A stretch of 64,000 bases of DNA from Euclidia mi (lineage: Eukaryota; Arthropoda; Insecta; Lepidoptera; Erebidae). Location of the stretch: contig OX123186.2 of assembly GCA_944739405.2 (NCBI GenBank), positions 95,109,427 through 95,173,426 on the forward strand, given 5' to 3'. Both the position numbers and the translations under genes were made by a program. The notes under the pieces were generated by a model. That model was not told where the DNA came from. It saw nothing but the letters and a program-made list of their open reading frames with translations, and did not search any database. This document shows positions 10,845 to 21,859 of the stretch, one piece after another (position 1 is the first letter of the stretch; each line of letters begins with the position of its first letter).

Positions 10845-13802
10845 ATGACTGAAGAAGTAATTAATGAATTAGATAATATCACTGTACATTCTTCAAAAAT
10901 GTGTGATACGGAAAGCTGCAGTCAATACGTATCGAACTTTAGGAAGCCTTTAACTATACTAACCCAGAATATCCGCAGTATCTATAAGAATATTGATAGT
11001 TTAAACATATTTTTAGATAGATTAAAAGTTGAATGCGACGTCTTAATTCTTACAGAATGTTGGCTAGCTAACAGAAACAATAAACTGCCAGCTATGTCGG
11101 GGTACAATATATTCTACAGCACAGTATCTTTAAATCAGAACGATGGTGTGGTAATATTTGCAAAAAAGTCGCTACTTATCACTGTTAAAGAACCAAAGGT
11201 CAAAGAATATAACTGTCTACAGATAAATATTGGTGATGATACTGCCATCCTTGCTCTCTACAGACCCCCATGTTTCAGAAACCTAGATCTTTTTAATGAC
11301 GACTTAAATTGTATATTACAAAGCCTATCTCACTTTAAAAACGTCTTACTAACCGGTGACATAAATTTAAATTTAAACGCTGACACCTGTGACGCGGGTA
11401 CCCAAGACTACCTAAACCTGTGTGCATATCATGGACTTTTTCCTTCTCATACTTTCCCTACACATCAGAGTGGTTCCTGCTTAGATCACGTCATGCTTAA
11501 AACTAGACTTCCATCAATAACACTTGTCACTAACTCCTCCATAACTGACCATTGCGCTATCCTTATCATTCTGGATTTAGCACAATCACAGAACATTAGA
11601 CGATCACAACGTAAAACTAAAATAAACATGAGTGGCTTAGAACATACGTTGCGTAACATTGACTTTAGCCCAGTTTTTAATAGTGCTGATGCGAACAAAT
11701 CACTGGCCTACTTGATTAACACAGTGCAAACTAGCATTTTTAGAAATTCTACTATCTATTCAGTTCGTAAGAGGAACTATAATATTAAACCATGGATAAC
11801 TCCAGGTTTAATTAGATGTATTCGGCATAGAGACAAACTACATTTAAGAGCGAAACAGAACCCTGACAACTCTATCCTGCAAATTACATATAAAAGGTAT
11901 CGCAATTTTTGCAATAATCTCCTAAAGAAAATTAAAATAGAATACGACAAACAACAAATAAATGTCGCTGGCAATAATAGTAAAAAGCTTTGGAAGTACC
12001 TTAAAGCCGTTACATATACATCCAATGAAAACACAGTCGACACGAGTTTATTAAGTCTAAGAGAGTCGCCTCAATCGTCGGCCGACGAAGTTAATAATTA
12101 CTTTATCAACGTAGGAACCAAACTTGCAGAAAGAATACAAAGTCAATGTGGCATCGACCTTTGTAATAAACACTCAACTTTCTCAACCTATTTTAAGAGC
12201 GGTAGATCTTTCGTTATGCTAGATCCAGATGAAAAAGAAGTGGAACGTGTTATACTAACCTTAAAAAATAACAGCGCAGCAGGGTGGGATAACATTAGTA
12301 ATAATATTTTAAAGCATTTTAAACACATCCTTGTGCCTCCATTGACCCATATTTACCGTCTATGCCTTGCTGAGGGCGTTTTCCCTTCATATCTTAAAAA
12401 GGCAGTAGTAGTCCCCATTTACAAAAGCGGTGCAAAAGGTGTTATATCGAACTATAGGCCAATTTCTCTATTGCCATCAATTGCTAAGGTCTTAGAGAAA
12501 ATAGTCAACCATAGATTAATGACTTACTTAGAAAATAACGCTCTGTTATCCACGTCCCAGTTCGGCTTTAGACCTAAGTTGTCTACAGCAGACGCAGTAC
12601 ATCAGCTAACAAATTACGTATCGGAAGAGCTTGGCAAAAAAAATCACGTCATTGGAATTTTTCTTGATTTAGCTAAGGCCTATGATACGGTGTCTATACC
12701 TAAACTTATAAACAAGCTCGAAGCCATAGGCATTAGAGGCACTCAATTAAATTTCTTTGCTGATTATTTAAATGACAGGTACCAAAGTGTTCGAATCGGT
12801 GACGTTTCTAGCACAGAAACAAAAATACCTCAATATGGCATCCCTCAAGGAAGCACCCTCGCATCAACGCTTTTTCTAGTGTATATTAACGACCTTTGTG
12901 ATCAAAAACTAGACCATGGCAAAATCATTACATATGCAGATGATACTGCGCTCCTATTTGCCGCTGATACCGCCGAGAAGGTACAGGATCTTGCTCAACG
13001 GGGATTTGACATCGTAAACAATTGGCTAAAATATAATCTTTTAACGCTAAACGCAGACAAAACAAAATTCCTCAAATTCTCGATGCGCAAGACACAAACT
13101 CAAACATGTAATAACACATTATATGCCCATATCTGTAATGACCCATCGCTTAACCTTTGCTCCTGCCCTGCTATCAATTACACCACTAGCATTAAATACT
13201 TAGGAATAATACTCGACGATGGCCTCTCCTTTAAGCAACATATAACGGCCCTAACAGCTAGGATACGTAAACTTTTCTTCGTGTTCAAGAAGCTCCGTTT
13301 CATAGCAGATAATAAGCTTATTATACGTGTATATCAAGCCCTGTGTCAGTCTATTATACAGTATTGTATTACTTCATGGGGCGGGGCTCCTAAAACTATA
13401 ATGCTGCCGATTGAACGGGCTCAAAGAGCACTTCTAAAAGTTGCAACGCGTAGGCCCTTTCGCTTCCCCTCGCACCAACTGTATGAACTATGCAATGTAC
13501 TAACTGTACGACAGCTTTTCCTACTTTATATTGTCCTAAAACAGCACACCACGCTTACTTATAACACCAATCTGACTGTCAATAAAAGGCGTAAAGATAT
13601 TGTATGCACTGCTCTTTCCGAATCTAAATTCGTCTTCACGAACAGATTTTATGCCTTCTTAGGACCTTTTATATATAAGAAACTAAACAAAATACGTTGT
13701 ATATATGACGTTAATTATTTCAAATGCAAGCAATTAGTTTATAAGTATTTGCAATCGTTGAATTATAAACAGACCGAAGATTTGCTAGCAGTGCTAAAAT
13801 AA
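10845..13802 (+). CDS. LINE ORF2, endonuclease-reverse transcriptase
   Basis: A 985-residue polymerase protein. The N-terminal apurinic-like endonuclease shows L-T-E-C-W, G-D-I-N-L-N (residue ~171), S-C-L-D-H-V and T-D-H-C. Reverse transcriptase motifs follow: N-Y-R-P-I-S-L-L, Q-F-G-F-R-P, the catalytic F-L-D-L-A-K-A-Y-D (Asp ~608), G-I-P-Q-G-S, and Y-A-D-D-T (~697). A Cys-rich and thumb-like C-terminus completes it. All expected catalytic residues are present and the frame is open, so it may be competent. The clade within the Jockey/CR1 group is not settled by eye. Confidence 0.92.
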   Translation: MTEEVINELDNITVHSSKMCDTESCSQYVSNFRKPLTILTQNIRSIYKNIDSLNIFLDRLKVECDVLILTECWLANRNNKLPAMSGYNIFYSTVSLNQNDGVVIFAKKSLLITVKEPKVKEYNCLQINIGDDTAILALYRPPCFRNLDLFNDDLNCILQSLSHFKNVLLTGDINLNLNADTCDAGTQDYLNLCAYHGLFPSHTFPTHQSGSCLDHVMLKTRLPSITLVTNSSITDHCAILIILDLAQSQNIRRSQRKTKINMSGLEHTLRNIDFSPVFNSADANKSLAYLINTVQTSIFRNSTIYSVRKRNYNIKPWITPGLIRCIRHRDKLHLRAKQNPDNSILQITYKRYRNFCNNLLKKIKIEYDKQQINVAGNNSKKLWKYLKAVTYTSNENTVDTSLLSLRESPQSSADEVNNYFINVGTKLAERIQSQCGIDLCNKHSTFSTYFKSGRSFVMLDPDEKEVERVILTLKNNSAAGWDNISNNILKHFKHILVPPLTHIYRLCLAEGVFPSYLKKAVVVPIYKSGAKGVISNYRPISLLPSIAKVLEKIVNHRLMTYLENNALLSTSQFGFRPKLSTADAVHQLTNYVSEELGKKNHVIGIFLDLAKAYDTVSIPKLINKLEAIGIRGTQLNFFADYLNDRYQSVRIGDVSSTETKIPQYGIPQGSTLASTLFLVYINDLCDQKLDHGKIITYADDTALLFAADTAEKVQDLAQRGFDIVNNWLKYNLLTLNADKTKFLKFSMRKTQTQTCNNTLYAHICNDPSLNLCSCPAINYTTSIKYLGIILDDGLSFKQHITALTARIRKLFFVFKKLRFIADNKLIIRVYQALCQSIIQYCITSWGGAPKTIMLPIERAQRALLKVATRRPFRFPSHQLYELCNVLTVRQLFLLYIVLKQHTTLTYNTNLTVNKRRKDIVCTALSESKFVFTNRFYAFLGPFIYKKLNKIRCIYDVNYFKCKQLVYKYLQSLNYKQTEDLLAVLK

Positions 13803-14106
13803 TTTGGACCTGTCTTGACATTGTTTATATATTATATTGTTTAAATAATATCGAGCTACGCATTTTTCTTGAAGGTATTTAACGTTGTTATGTAACTTTA
13901 TAAATAGTATAAGCAGTAATAATAAGTATTGGTATATAATTCTAATTTGTTATCAACATAATATATATTGATAGTGCTATTACCGCCTGTGGCACAGGTT
14001 TACCCTAGTACAGGCACCCTTTGTTATCTAGAACTTATTTACCCTTAGAAGTACATATACTATTATTGTAGAAAGATAAATAAATAAATTATTATTATTA
14101 TATATT

Positions 14107-16672
14107 CTATTTTCATAGTGAGCCCTTTTCTACCAATCAAACCCTGTCATTCGATACCCATATTGAGAAAATTGTGGAAAATAAGTAATCCGCCATTTTG
14201 TGGCGGCGGCCATTTTGGATTGTTCATAGTAAGCTCTATTGTACCAATCAAGACCTTTCAATTGATACCCATATTGAGGTATTTGTGGAAAATATGTAAT
14301 CCGCCATTTTGTGGCGACAGCCATCTTGGATTTTTCATAGTGAGCTCTATTCTACGAATCAAGCCCTTTTATTTGATACCCATATTGTGGTATTTGTGGA
14401 AAATAAGTAATCTGCCATTTTATGGCGGCAGCCATCTTGGATTTTGCATAGTGAGCCCTATTCTACCAATCAAGCCCTTTCATTCGATACCCATATTGAG
14501 GTATTTGTGGAGAATATGTAATCCGCCATTTTGCGGCGACAGCCATCTTGGATTTTTCATAGTGAGCTCTATTCTACGAATCAAGCCCTTTCATTTGATA
14601 CCCATATTGAGGTATTTGTACAAAATAGGTAATCGACATTTTGTGGTGACAGCCATCTTGGATTTTTCATAGTGAGCTCTATTCTACGAATAAGGCCCTT
14701 TTATTTGATACCCATATTGACGTATTTGTGGAAAATAAGTAATCCGCCATTTTTTGGCGGCAGCCATCTTGGATTTTTCATAGTGAACTCTATTCTACGA
14801 ATCAAGCCCTTTTATTTGATACCCATATTGAGGTATTTGTGGAAAATAAGTAATCCGCCATTTTGTGGCGGCGGCCATCTTGGATTTTTCATAGTGAGCT
14901 CTATTCTACCAATCAAGCCTTTTCATTTGATAAGTACCCATATTGAGTTATTTGTGGAAAAATGTAATACGCCATTTTGCGGTGACATCCATCTTAGATT
15001 TTTCATAGTGAGCTCTATTCTACGAATCAAGCCCTTTCATTAAATACCCATATTGAGGTATTTGTGGAAAATAAGTAATTCACCTTTTTGTGGCGGCGGC
15101 CATCTTGGATTTTTCATAGTGAGCTCCATTCTACCAATCAAACCCTTTCATTAGATACCCATATTGAGGTATTTGTGGAAATATGTAATCCGCCAGTTTG
15201 TGGCGGCAGCCATCTTGGATTTTTCGTAGTGAACCCTATTCTACCAATCAAGACCTTTCATTCGATACCCATATTGAGTTATTTGTGGAAAATATGTAAT
15301 CCGCCATTTTGCGGCGACAGCCATCTTGGATTTTCTTTAGTGAGCTCTATTCTACGAATCAAGCTCTTTCATTTGATACCCATATTGAGGTATTTGTGGA
15401 AAATAAGTACTTCGCCATTTTGTGGCAGCGGCCATCTTGGATTTTTCATAGTGAGCTCCATTCTACCTATCAAATCCTTTCATTCGATACCCATATTGAG
15501 TTATTTGTAGAAAAAATGTAATCCGCCATTTTGCGGCGACAGTAATCTTGGATTTTTCATAGTGAGCTTTATGCTACGAATCACGCTCTTTCATTTGATA
15601 CCCATATTGAGGTATTTGTTGAAAATAAATAATCCGCCATTTTGTGGCAGCGGCCATCTTGGATTTTTCATAGTGAGCTCCATTCTACCTATCAAACCCT
15701 TTTATTCGATACCCATATTGAGTTATTTGTGGGAAAAATATAATCCGCCATTTTGCGGCGACAGCCATCTTGGATTTTTCATAGTGAGCTCTATTCTACG
15801 AATCAAGCTCTTTCATTTGATACCCATATTGAGGTATTTGTGGAAAATAAGTAATTCGCCATTTAGTGGCGGCGGCCATCTTGGATTTTTTCATAGTGAG
15901 CCCTATTCTACCAATCAAGCCCTTTCATTCGATACCCATATTGAGTTATTTGTGGAAAATATGTAATACGCCATTTTGCGGCGACAGCCATCTTGGATTT
16001 TTCATAGTGAGCTCTATTCTACGAATCAAGCCCTTTCATTTGATACCCATATTGAGGTATTTGTGGAAAATAAGTAATTCGCCATTTTGTGGCAGCGGCC
16101 ATCTTGGATTTTTCATAGTGAGCTGCATTGTACCAATCAAACCCTTTCATTTGATACCCATATTAAGTTATTTGTGGAAAATATGTAATCCACCATTTTG
16201 CTGCGACCGCCATCTTGGATTTTTCATAGTGAGCTCTATTCTACGAATCAAGCCCTTTCATTTGATACCCATATTGAGGTATTTGTGGAAAATAAATAAG
16301 ACGCCATTTTGTGCTAGCGACCATCTTAGATTTTTCATAGTGAGCTCCATTCTACCAATCAAGCCCTTTCATTCGATACCCATATTGAGTTATTTGTGGA
16401 AAATATGTAATACGCCATTTTGCGGCGACAGCCATCTTGGATTTTTCATAGTGAGCTCTATTCTACGAATCAAGCCCTTTCATTTGATACCCATATTGAG
16501 GTATTTGTGGAAAATAAATAAGACGCCATTTTGTGGCAGCGGCCATCTTAGATTTTTCATAGTGAGCTCCATTCTACCAATCAAACCCTTCATTTGATAC
16601 CCATATTGAGGTTTTTGTGAAGTAATATGTGATTCGTCATTTTGTATCGGTAACCATCTTGGATTTACAATA
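14107..16672 (+). repeat. 111-bp tandem array (~23 units)
   Basis: Head-to-tail repeat with a unit of 111 bp. Each unit contains CATAGTGAGC, GATACCCATATTGAG, a CGCCATTTTG block and GCCATCTTGGAT. Because 111 is a multiple of three, long reading frames run through many units giving a 37-residue repeat. These are not genes. From about 15.2 kb two unit types alternate (ACGAATC/GAGGTATT/AATAAGTAAT and ACCAATC/GAGTTATT/AATATGTAAT), making a 222-bp higher-order repeat. The last unit near 16.6 kb is degenerate. Confidence 0.93.
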
Positions 16673-16839
16673 ATTTATTATCTTTTAATCTCGATGACAA
16701 TATGAGTGTATACCAAATATCAGATCAATCATCAGGAAGGGGGTAAAATTCCAATTATTAAATTTGACCCAAGCAAACAAATAAAGATAATACAGGATTT
16801 TTGCCGACTTAGGTGACATTTTTCCTTATAGTATGGCAA

Positions 16840-17030
16840 CATTATACAATTTTTTTATAAATTGTAGCCTATGTGTTATTCTGATGTATAAACTATATTA
16901 CTGTAAAGTTTCATCCAAATCGGTTCAGTAGTTTTTGCGTGAAAGAGTAACAAACATCCATCCATCCATCCATCCATCCATCTATACATACATCTTCACA
17001 AACTTTCACATTTATAATATTAGTAGGATT
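16840..17030 (+). repeat. RTE-like 3' tail with (CCAT)n microsatellite
   Basis: A dispersed repeat tail 'AAGTTTCATCCAAATCGGTTC ... AGAGTAACAAACATCC' followed by about seven CATC units (16954-16982). It directly follows the array, so the array may be part of this element's 3' region. Confidence 0.6.
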
Positions 17031-17189
17031 AGTAGGATAGGATGTCGAAAATGGCATATTTTTTTATTGCATCATTGGCTTTAGATTATCTATGCGCACA
17101 TACTGACATACGATTTTTGTTAAACTTTATTTATTTACCTTGTTTTACAAATCGTATAAAAGGACAAGTATTATAAATAAAAAGAATAA

Positions 17190-17440
17190 GTTTCGTAGAT
17201 ACGGACATCTGTTACACATCTTTTTGTACGGTGTTTTAAAATGCGTGCCACTCGGTGCGAATGCGGTCTTGTATAGGGGGTTGGTATAGGATTTGTATCA
17301 AGTTTCCTTCTCTTACAGTCTCTGCATAATATGCTCCCTCTGTCGGCTCTTAAGACACCCATGGGATGATATAGGGTGGTGACATTCCGTATTCTTAATC
17401 CGTCATCACACGGACAGCGTATAAAAAGGTATAATAGACA
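17190..17440 (-). repeat. SINE-like fragment
   Basis: Shares the 'GACACCCA-GGGA-GATA-GGGTGGTGACA' block with the SINE at 48.4-48.8 kb. Ends are not defined. Confidence 0.45.
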
Positions 17441-17814
17441 TGACTGACATACTTTTATTTTATTATCGGCGGTCATCTATCAGATTTTTCAAGAAAACGT
17501 AAAAAAAAAAATTTTTGTAAATAGCATTATAAATCTCTTAAAACTGTTAAAATTTTATATAAAGAAAATATTTATTATTGGTCATAGAACTATTTCTAGG
17601 GCGTGTTGAACACAAATTACGCTCACCTGTAAACCTCGATTTTTGACTTGACCTTATGTACGCAGGAACCGTCGACATAGGTAACGAATTTGATGAAATT
17701 TGTTAACATTTGGTGTGTGTATTTTAATGGGCTCCTGGTAATTTAAAATTGACCCGATAGGTCGCTCGTGATTTCAAAAGTTGTTGATTCACACACCTTT
17801 TGAAATCATAATTC

Positions 17815-17990
17815 ATATGTCAGCGTTGAGAGGTCCACTGCGGGGCATAGGCCTCTCCCAAGGTTCTCCACAAAGACGGATCTTGAAGTCGACCGCATCC
17901 AACCACTTCATCACTTTAACCAGATCGTCGGTCCACCTTGCTGGAGGCCTACCCCTGCTGCGTCGTTGGGTACGTGGTCGCCATTTAATA
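17815..17990 (-). repeat. RTE 3' ORF fragment, antisense
   Basis: The complement matches the C-terminal coding end of the RTE copy at 38.9-39.05 kb, including the stretch for G-R-P-P-A-R-W-T-D-D-L and the CTATGTCCAGCAGTGGAC-type end. It is a dead fragment. Confidence 0.7.
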
Positions 17991-18029
17991 TGTTATTTGT
18001 ATTTAATACATGATTATGTAAGATTATAA

Positions 18030-19241
18030 ATAAATTATATACCTACATTGTTTTTTTTTGGTTTTAGGTTATAGATTTTATTTAGTATGGTTTTGTTTTA
18101 GTATTATTTATGAAAATGTAGCTATAAATATTTGTTATTTAAAAACTCAATATACACTAAGATATTTAAGAATAATATACATCATCTTTATTACACCAGC
18201 ATTATTGTAATAAGTTAAATATATAAATGGATCTGAGTTTCTGTGAGTACTTTTAAAAACCCGAATAAACATCTAATCCATATCAGCTACCCATCAAAAT
18301 CATTGATAACTTCTGATGATTTTGTAGAAACAAGTTTTCTTTCATATCATCATACAATATCATACATCAACGCTAGACATAGACCTCTCCTTATTTGCGT
18401 CACATTCATATTACAAGTCAGAAGGAGGATGACGTTCACACGTTGGCGCGTGCTTAGTAGTCGCTGTGATCTCGAAACGAATGCACGTCTAGTTCTGTCT
18501 CAAAATGAGTGGCTGGTCAAACTTCTTTTTCACCACAGCAGCTCAAACATGCCGCTTTTGCTGCGAGACAACAGTGAACAAAATGCGATTTTGATTCGAG
18601 CGTGAGGCAAAGTAGCTTTTTAATTTTTCAATCTTCAGTGCCACGAATTGACATTGTTCAGCCATAAATTTGAAACATTCGAATTTTACTGTGCTCTGTC
18701 TCTTTCACATGCATATAAAAAGTGAGTGAAAATACAAACCCCTTCGAATTCGAAATTCGATTTTGGAATTCAACCTCAAAGAAAACACCTACGGCAACGC
18801 AAAAAAAAAGAATAAAGAAATTACTTTTTTTATATGTTATTGTTTACATGTTTAATTTATTATTGGATTTTAATAAAAATAAGTCTAATTAATAGTATAA
18901 AATAAGTATTTAACGAATACATTTTTATTTAGAATTACAACAATGATACATTTGAAAAATAAACATCAGGGACGCGGTATTAAAACGCGATTTAAAAAAG
19001 TAGCGGGAATAAAAATTTCGCTGATGCTGATACAGTAGGTATAGCGTAACGTGTTAAATTATATTGATATATAAATAAATCTAAAAAGATGAGTGAAACT
19101 AGCGATGATGACTGTACTTTAACACCAGAAGAGTTAACTCAACAAGTGATTATGCTGAATTCAATCTATTCCTGTTCATTTCTATGTCTCCTAAGTAATA
19201 TGTGTTCTCACTGCTGTGGTGAAAAGTTATGTGTGCTACAC
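18030..19241. other. repeat-rich DNA without a supported gene
   Basis: Contains a short antisense RTE end remnant near 18370 and a 61-codon acidic ORF at 19089 (M-S-E-T-S-D-D-D-C-T) that resembles transposon N-termini but is cut short. No host gene is supported. Confidence 0.4.
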
Positions 19242-19397
19242 GAGAGCAAAGTTTTTTGTATCTCGTGCTGTTGAGTCCCTCACCACGCTCAGGATTCTAA
19301 CTTTGATTCACTCGCTACGCTCGTGAATCAATCATAGAATCCTTCGCTTGCTCGGGACTCAAAATCAGCACTCGAAACAAAAAACAACTTTGCTCTC
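19242..19397. repeat. imperfect inverted repeat, foldback element core
   Basis: GAGAGCAAAG at the left and its complement CTTTGCTCTC at the right bracket a palindromic segment containing GAGTCCC/GGGACTC and a CACTCGCTACGCTCG/CG-rich centre. It looks like the core of a foldback MITE or a deletion product of a larger transposon. Confidence 0.6.
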
Positions 19398-19894
19398 TTG
19401 TTGCACAAATAACTATTGCTTGTTTGTATGATTATGCACTATATCGCTCCCAGAGGAATGTCACGAGGGAACATATTAATAATATGCAGGTGTATTGACA
19501 TACCTAATGCCGTAACCTATATGGCACCAGTAATATTTCGAGGCTATGTAGGTAAGGTTTTCCGTAGAGGGTAAGGAAGAGGCCCTGGCAATCTACATCA
19601 TACAAAATAATTGGTTTTGCTTCTCTTTAAGTGTATTCCAAATAAAAGTAGGTTAAACCAAAGGTTATAGTCGATACAAGTTCGGTGTCCGCCATGCTTG
19701 GATGTACGTAGCATACTGACGCATTCACAAGCGTGTAAACGGCTCCCAAACGCCAAGCGAGATTTGTGGACGCTTGGAGCTTGTGGAAGCTTGTCGAGGC
19801 TTGGCAAGCGTGGAAACGCGGCATATAAAGCGCAAAAGGAGACGCTGCATCACTGTGAAGCACGAAGCGGCATGAGCTTGTGAGAGCGTCTCTT
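19398..19894. other. no supported gene
   Basis: Mixed sequence without a recognisable frame or repeat boundary. Confidence 0.4.
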
Positions 19895-20110
19895 TCTTTC
19901 TCTTTCTGTGCGCATATGGCCAACTCTGGTATCGGAGTTTTCAAGTCGCCCATAGGTCCCCGATATGGCCTAATGATCCTTGTCCTCATACAAGTACCGG
20001 GACCGACAGCATAACGTTCCCTTCGACATGCGGAAGCGCTCGGATATTAAATACCATACGCGGTCACCCATCTAAAGAGTTGCGAGTTGAAACAGCCGCT
20101 CGGACCGAGA
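19895..20110 (-). repeat. SINE with 5S-rRNA-like box
   Basis: The complement contains TTAGATGGGTGACCGCGT, close to the conserved 3' part of the 5S rRNA internal promoter, followed by a tail ending in CCAGAGTTGGCCA. The same element lies in + orientation at 28580-28745. Family assignment to 5S-derived SINEs is tentative. Confidence 0.55.
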
Positions 20111-20588
20111 CTGCATCTAGTGAAAACATAGCTTAATAAAAAAAATAAGTTGCTGTGCTGCCAACATATGTACCAAACTAGACTCAATCCTCTCGACAGG
20201 ATGCTGAATACACATTTTCAAGAGGTGAACATAATATGCTGGGAATGTACTGAATTTGATTGATAACTTTAATTTGTTTCGTGAATGAGTAACTGGCAAT
20301 GTGTTTTACCTCATTCATTTGGATGCTGCTGTAAAATAAATGTTTTAATATTTATCTGTATTGATATTAATTAATTATTGCATCTATTCATCACCAAGCT
20401 GTATAAAAACATGTACCTATTTATGATAGGTACAACGCATCTGGTCTATCCCAGCTACATTTATCTCTAGGGCATCTATCGTAGCTATACTGGTGTAACT
20501 TAAGTTATTAAAAAGATGATCTGTGCAATGGATGAATAGTGATAGTAAGCTCCACGTATAGTGTAATATGCTATAGTTTTTATTTTAG
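20111..20588. other. intercassette DNA
   Basis: Upstream of cassette 7. Nothing supportable found. Confidence 0.4.
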
Positions 20589-20785
20589 AAGCAGTATTAG
20601 TACCGACACCACGTGGTTCCTTGCAGCTGGTGCTGGATGGATACCATTTCGTCAGGAACAAGGCTTGGGCTCAGAACGTGTACTGGGTGTGCAAAAGAAG
20701 AACCCATGGGTGTACAGCGACCGTCCTTACTATTGGCAACGAAATTGTAAGACTGAAAGGAACCCACACCAAAAATTGTCCGTAG
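20589..20785 (+). CDS. mod(mdg4): FLYWCH cassette 7, open
   Basis: Acceptor TTTTTATTTTAG, two-base entry (AA), 64 codons to TAG at 20783-20785. Landmarks: R-G-S-L-Q-L-V-L, G-Y-H-F-V-R-N-K, W-V-C-K, G-C-T-A and G-T-H-T-K-N-C-P. The usual second histidine is Lys here and a cysteine lies three residues further on, so it may be a C2HC variant. AATAAA occurs about 15 bases after the stop (20799). The next cassette starts only 320 bp away and its W-V-C/R-R core is similar, suggesting a duplicated pair. Confidence 0.82.
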
Positions 20786-21105
20786 CGTGACGAAATTTTG
20801 TTAATAAACTACATATTTTAACCTTTTACTTTACTTTTATTTCATGTTCTTTTGTAACCAATTTTTTTGTTTAGTTGTCTGTTGCGCTATTGGATCAAAT
20901 TTTTGTATACGATCAGCGAGTCTCGTCTTATTTTGACCTAGCAATGTTATGTTGGACGAGATTTACGATTTTTTATCCATACCCGTATATACGCTAATCG
21001 CAGTAATATTGTTATTTTCGATTTAGCACTTTCTTAATCTATGCGGTATCGAGAAAATTACGAATGTTTGATTTTTTATGAATTTTAATAAGTTATTACT
21101 TTCAG

Positions 21106-21296
21106 CCCCTGTGATAGTTACTACCCGTCGAGGTGGTAGGAATCTATTGCTAAATAACCAAGTGTTCACGAGAAACAAGGTGTTGGGTACCAATGCCTAC
21201 TGGGTGTGTCGGAGAAAAGCGTACGGCTGCAAAGTGAAAGTGCATACAAATGGCACCAAGTTACTTAGTGTTAAGGGAGATCACACTAATCACTGA
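21106..21296 (+). CDS. mod(mdg4): FLYWCH cassette 8, open
   Basis: Acceptor TTACTTTCAG, two-base entry (CC), 62 codons to TGA at 21294-21296. Landmarks: R-G-G-R-N-L-L-L, Q-V-F-T-R-N-K, W-V-C-R-R, G-C-K-V and D-H-T-N-H. The last two histidines are separated by two residues instead of one, which may relax zinc geometry. AATAAA follows at about 21436. Function inferred as for the other cassettes. Confidence 0.82.
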
Positions 21297-21857
21297 GATA
21301 TTTGGATTTTACGAAGATGATTCATTCAACAAGTTTGTTTTTAATTACGAAAGCTTTGAAACAAACGCTGAACAATTTTTAAATTAAGAATATATGTATT
21401 TAACGCAAAATTGTAAATTAGTGGTAGGTACCTAATAAATATATTTTTTTACGTTGTAAAATTATATTGCCTAGAGGTTAAGTCGTTGTTGTTTTATATA
21501 GATTTTTGGTACGGTCCTTAAACAAACGTATAGATCTAATTTAGATTTTTGTGAAAATGACCTCAAATATCAAATGGATAATATTGTCTAAAAAGACGAT
21601 TATGATTAATTATTGATCAAAGGTATCTGTGATTACATGTATACTTTTTATGTACATGCATGCACATTTATAAACTAGGGTCATGTTGTTGTAATGTTCT
21701 CGAAAGGCATGAGAAGTCTGCCAACGCGCACTTTATGTTTATAAATAAAATATAATTCAAATAATTCCTTCGTTTTTATAAACCCATTTATAAACGTGTT
21801 TAAAATTTTAATTTATTTATTCTATTTATAGACTCACGATAGCTATTTATCTATTAA
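21297..21857. other. 3' flank of cassette 8
   Basis: AT-rich, including the poly(A) signal at about 21436. No gene. Confidence 0.45.
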
Positions 21858-21859
21858 CT

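Larger units (their letters stand above)
9290..14095 (+). mobile_element. full-length Jockey-superfamily LINE
   Basis: A two-ORF non-LTR retrotransposon with both frames open. The 5' boundary is approximate. ORF1 ends at 10769, ORF2 starts at 10845 (75-bp spacer) and ends at 13802, followed by about 290 bp of 3' UTR that ends in an ATAAATAAATTATTATTATT-type tail next to the 111-bp array. Intact frames suggest a recent insertion. It separates cassette 6 from cassette 7. Confidence 0.85.

Noticed and set aside
14118..16597. Long + strand ORFs of up to 243 residues with a 37-residue repeat
   Set aside because: They are the 111-bp tandem array read in one of its open frames. There is no non-repeat protein context, and frames break wherever the unit length slips.
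19089..19274. Acidic 61-codon ORF starting M-S-E-T-S-D-D-D
   Set aside because: It resembles transposon N-termini but has no continuing domain and runs into a foldback repeat. Not supported as a gene.
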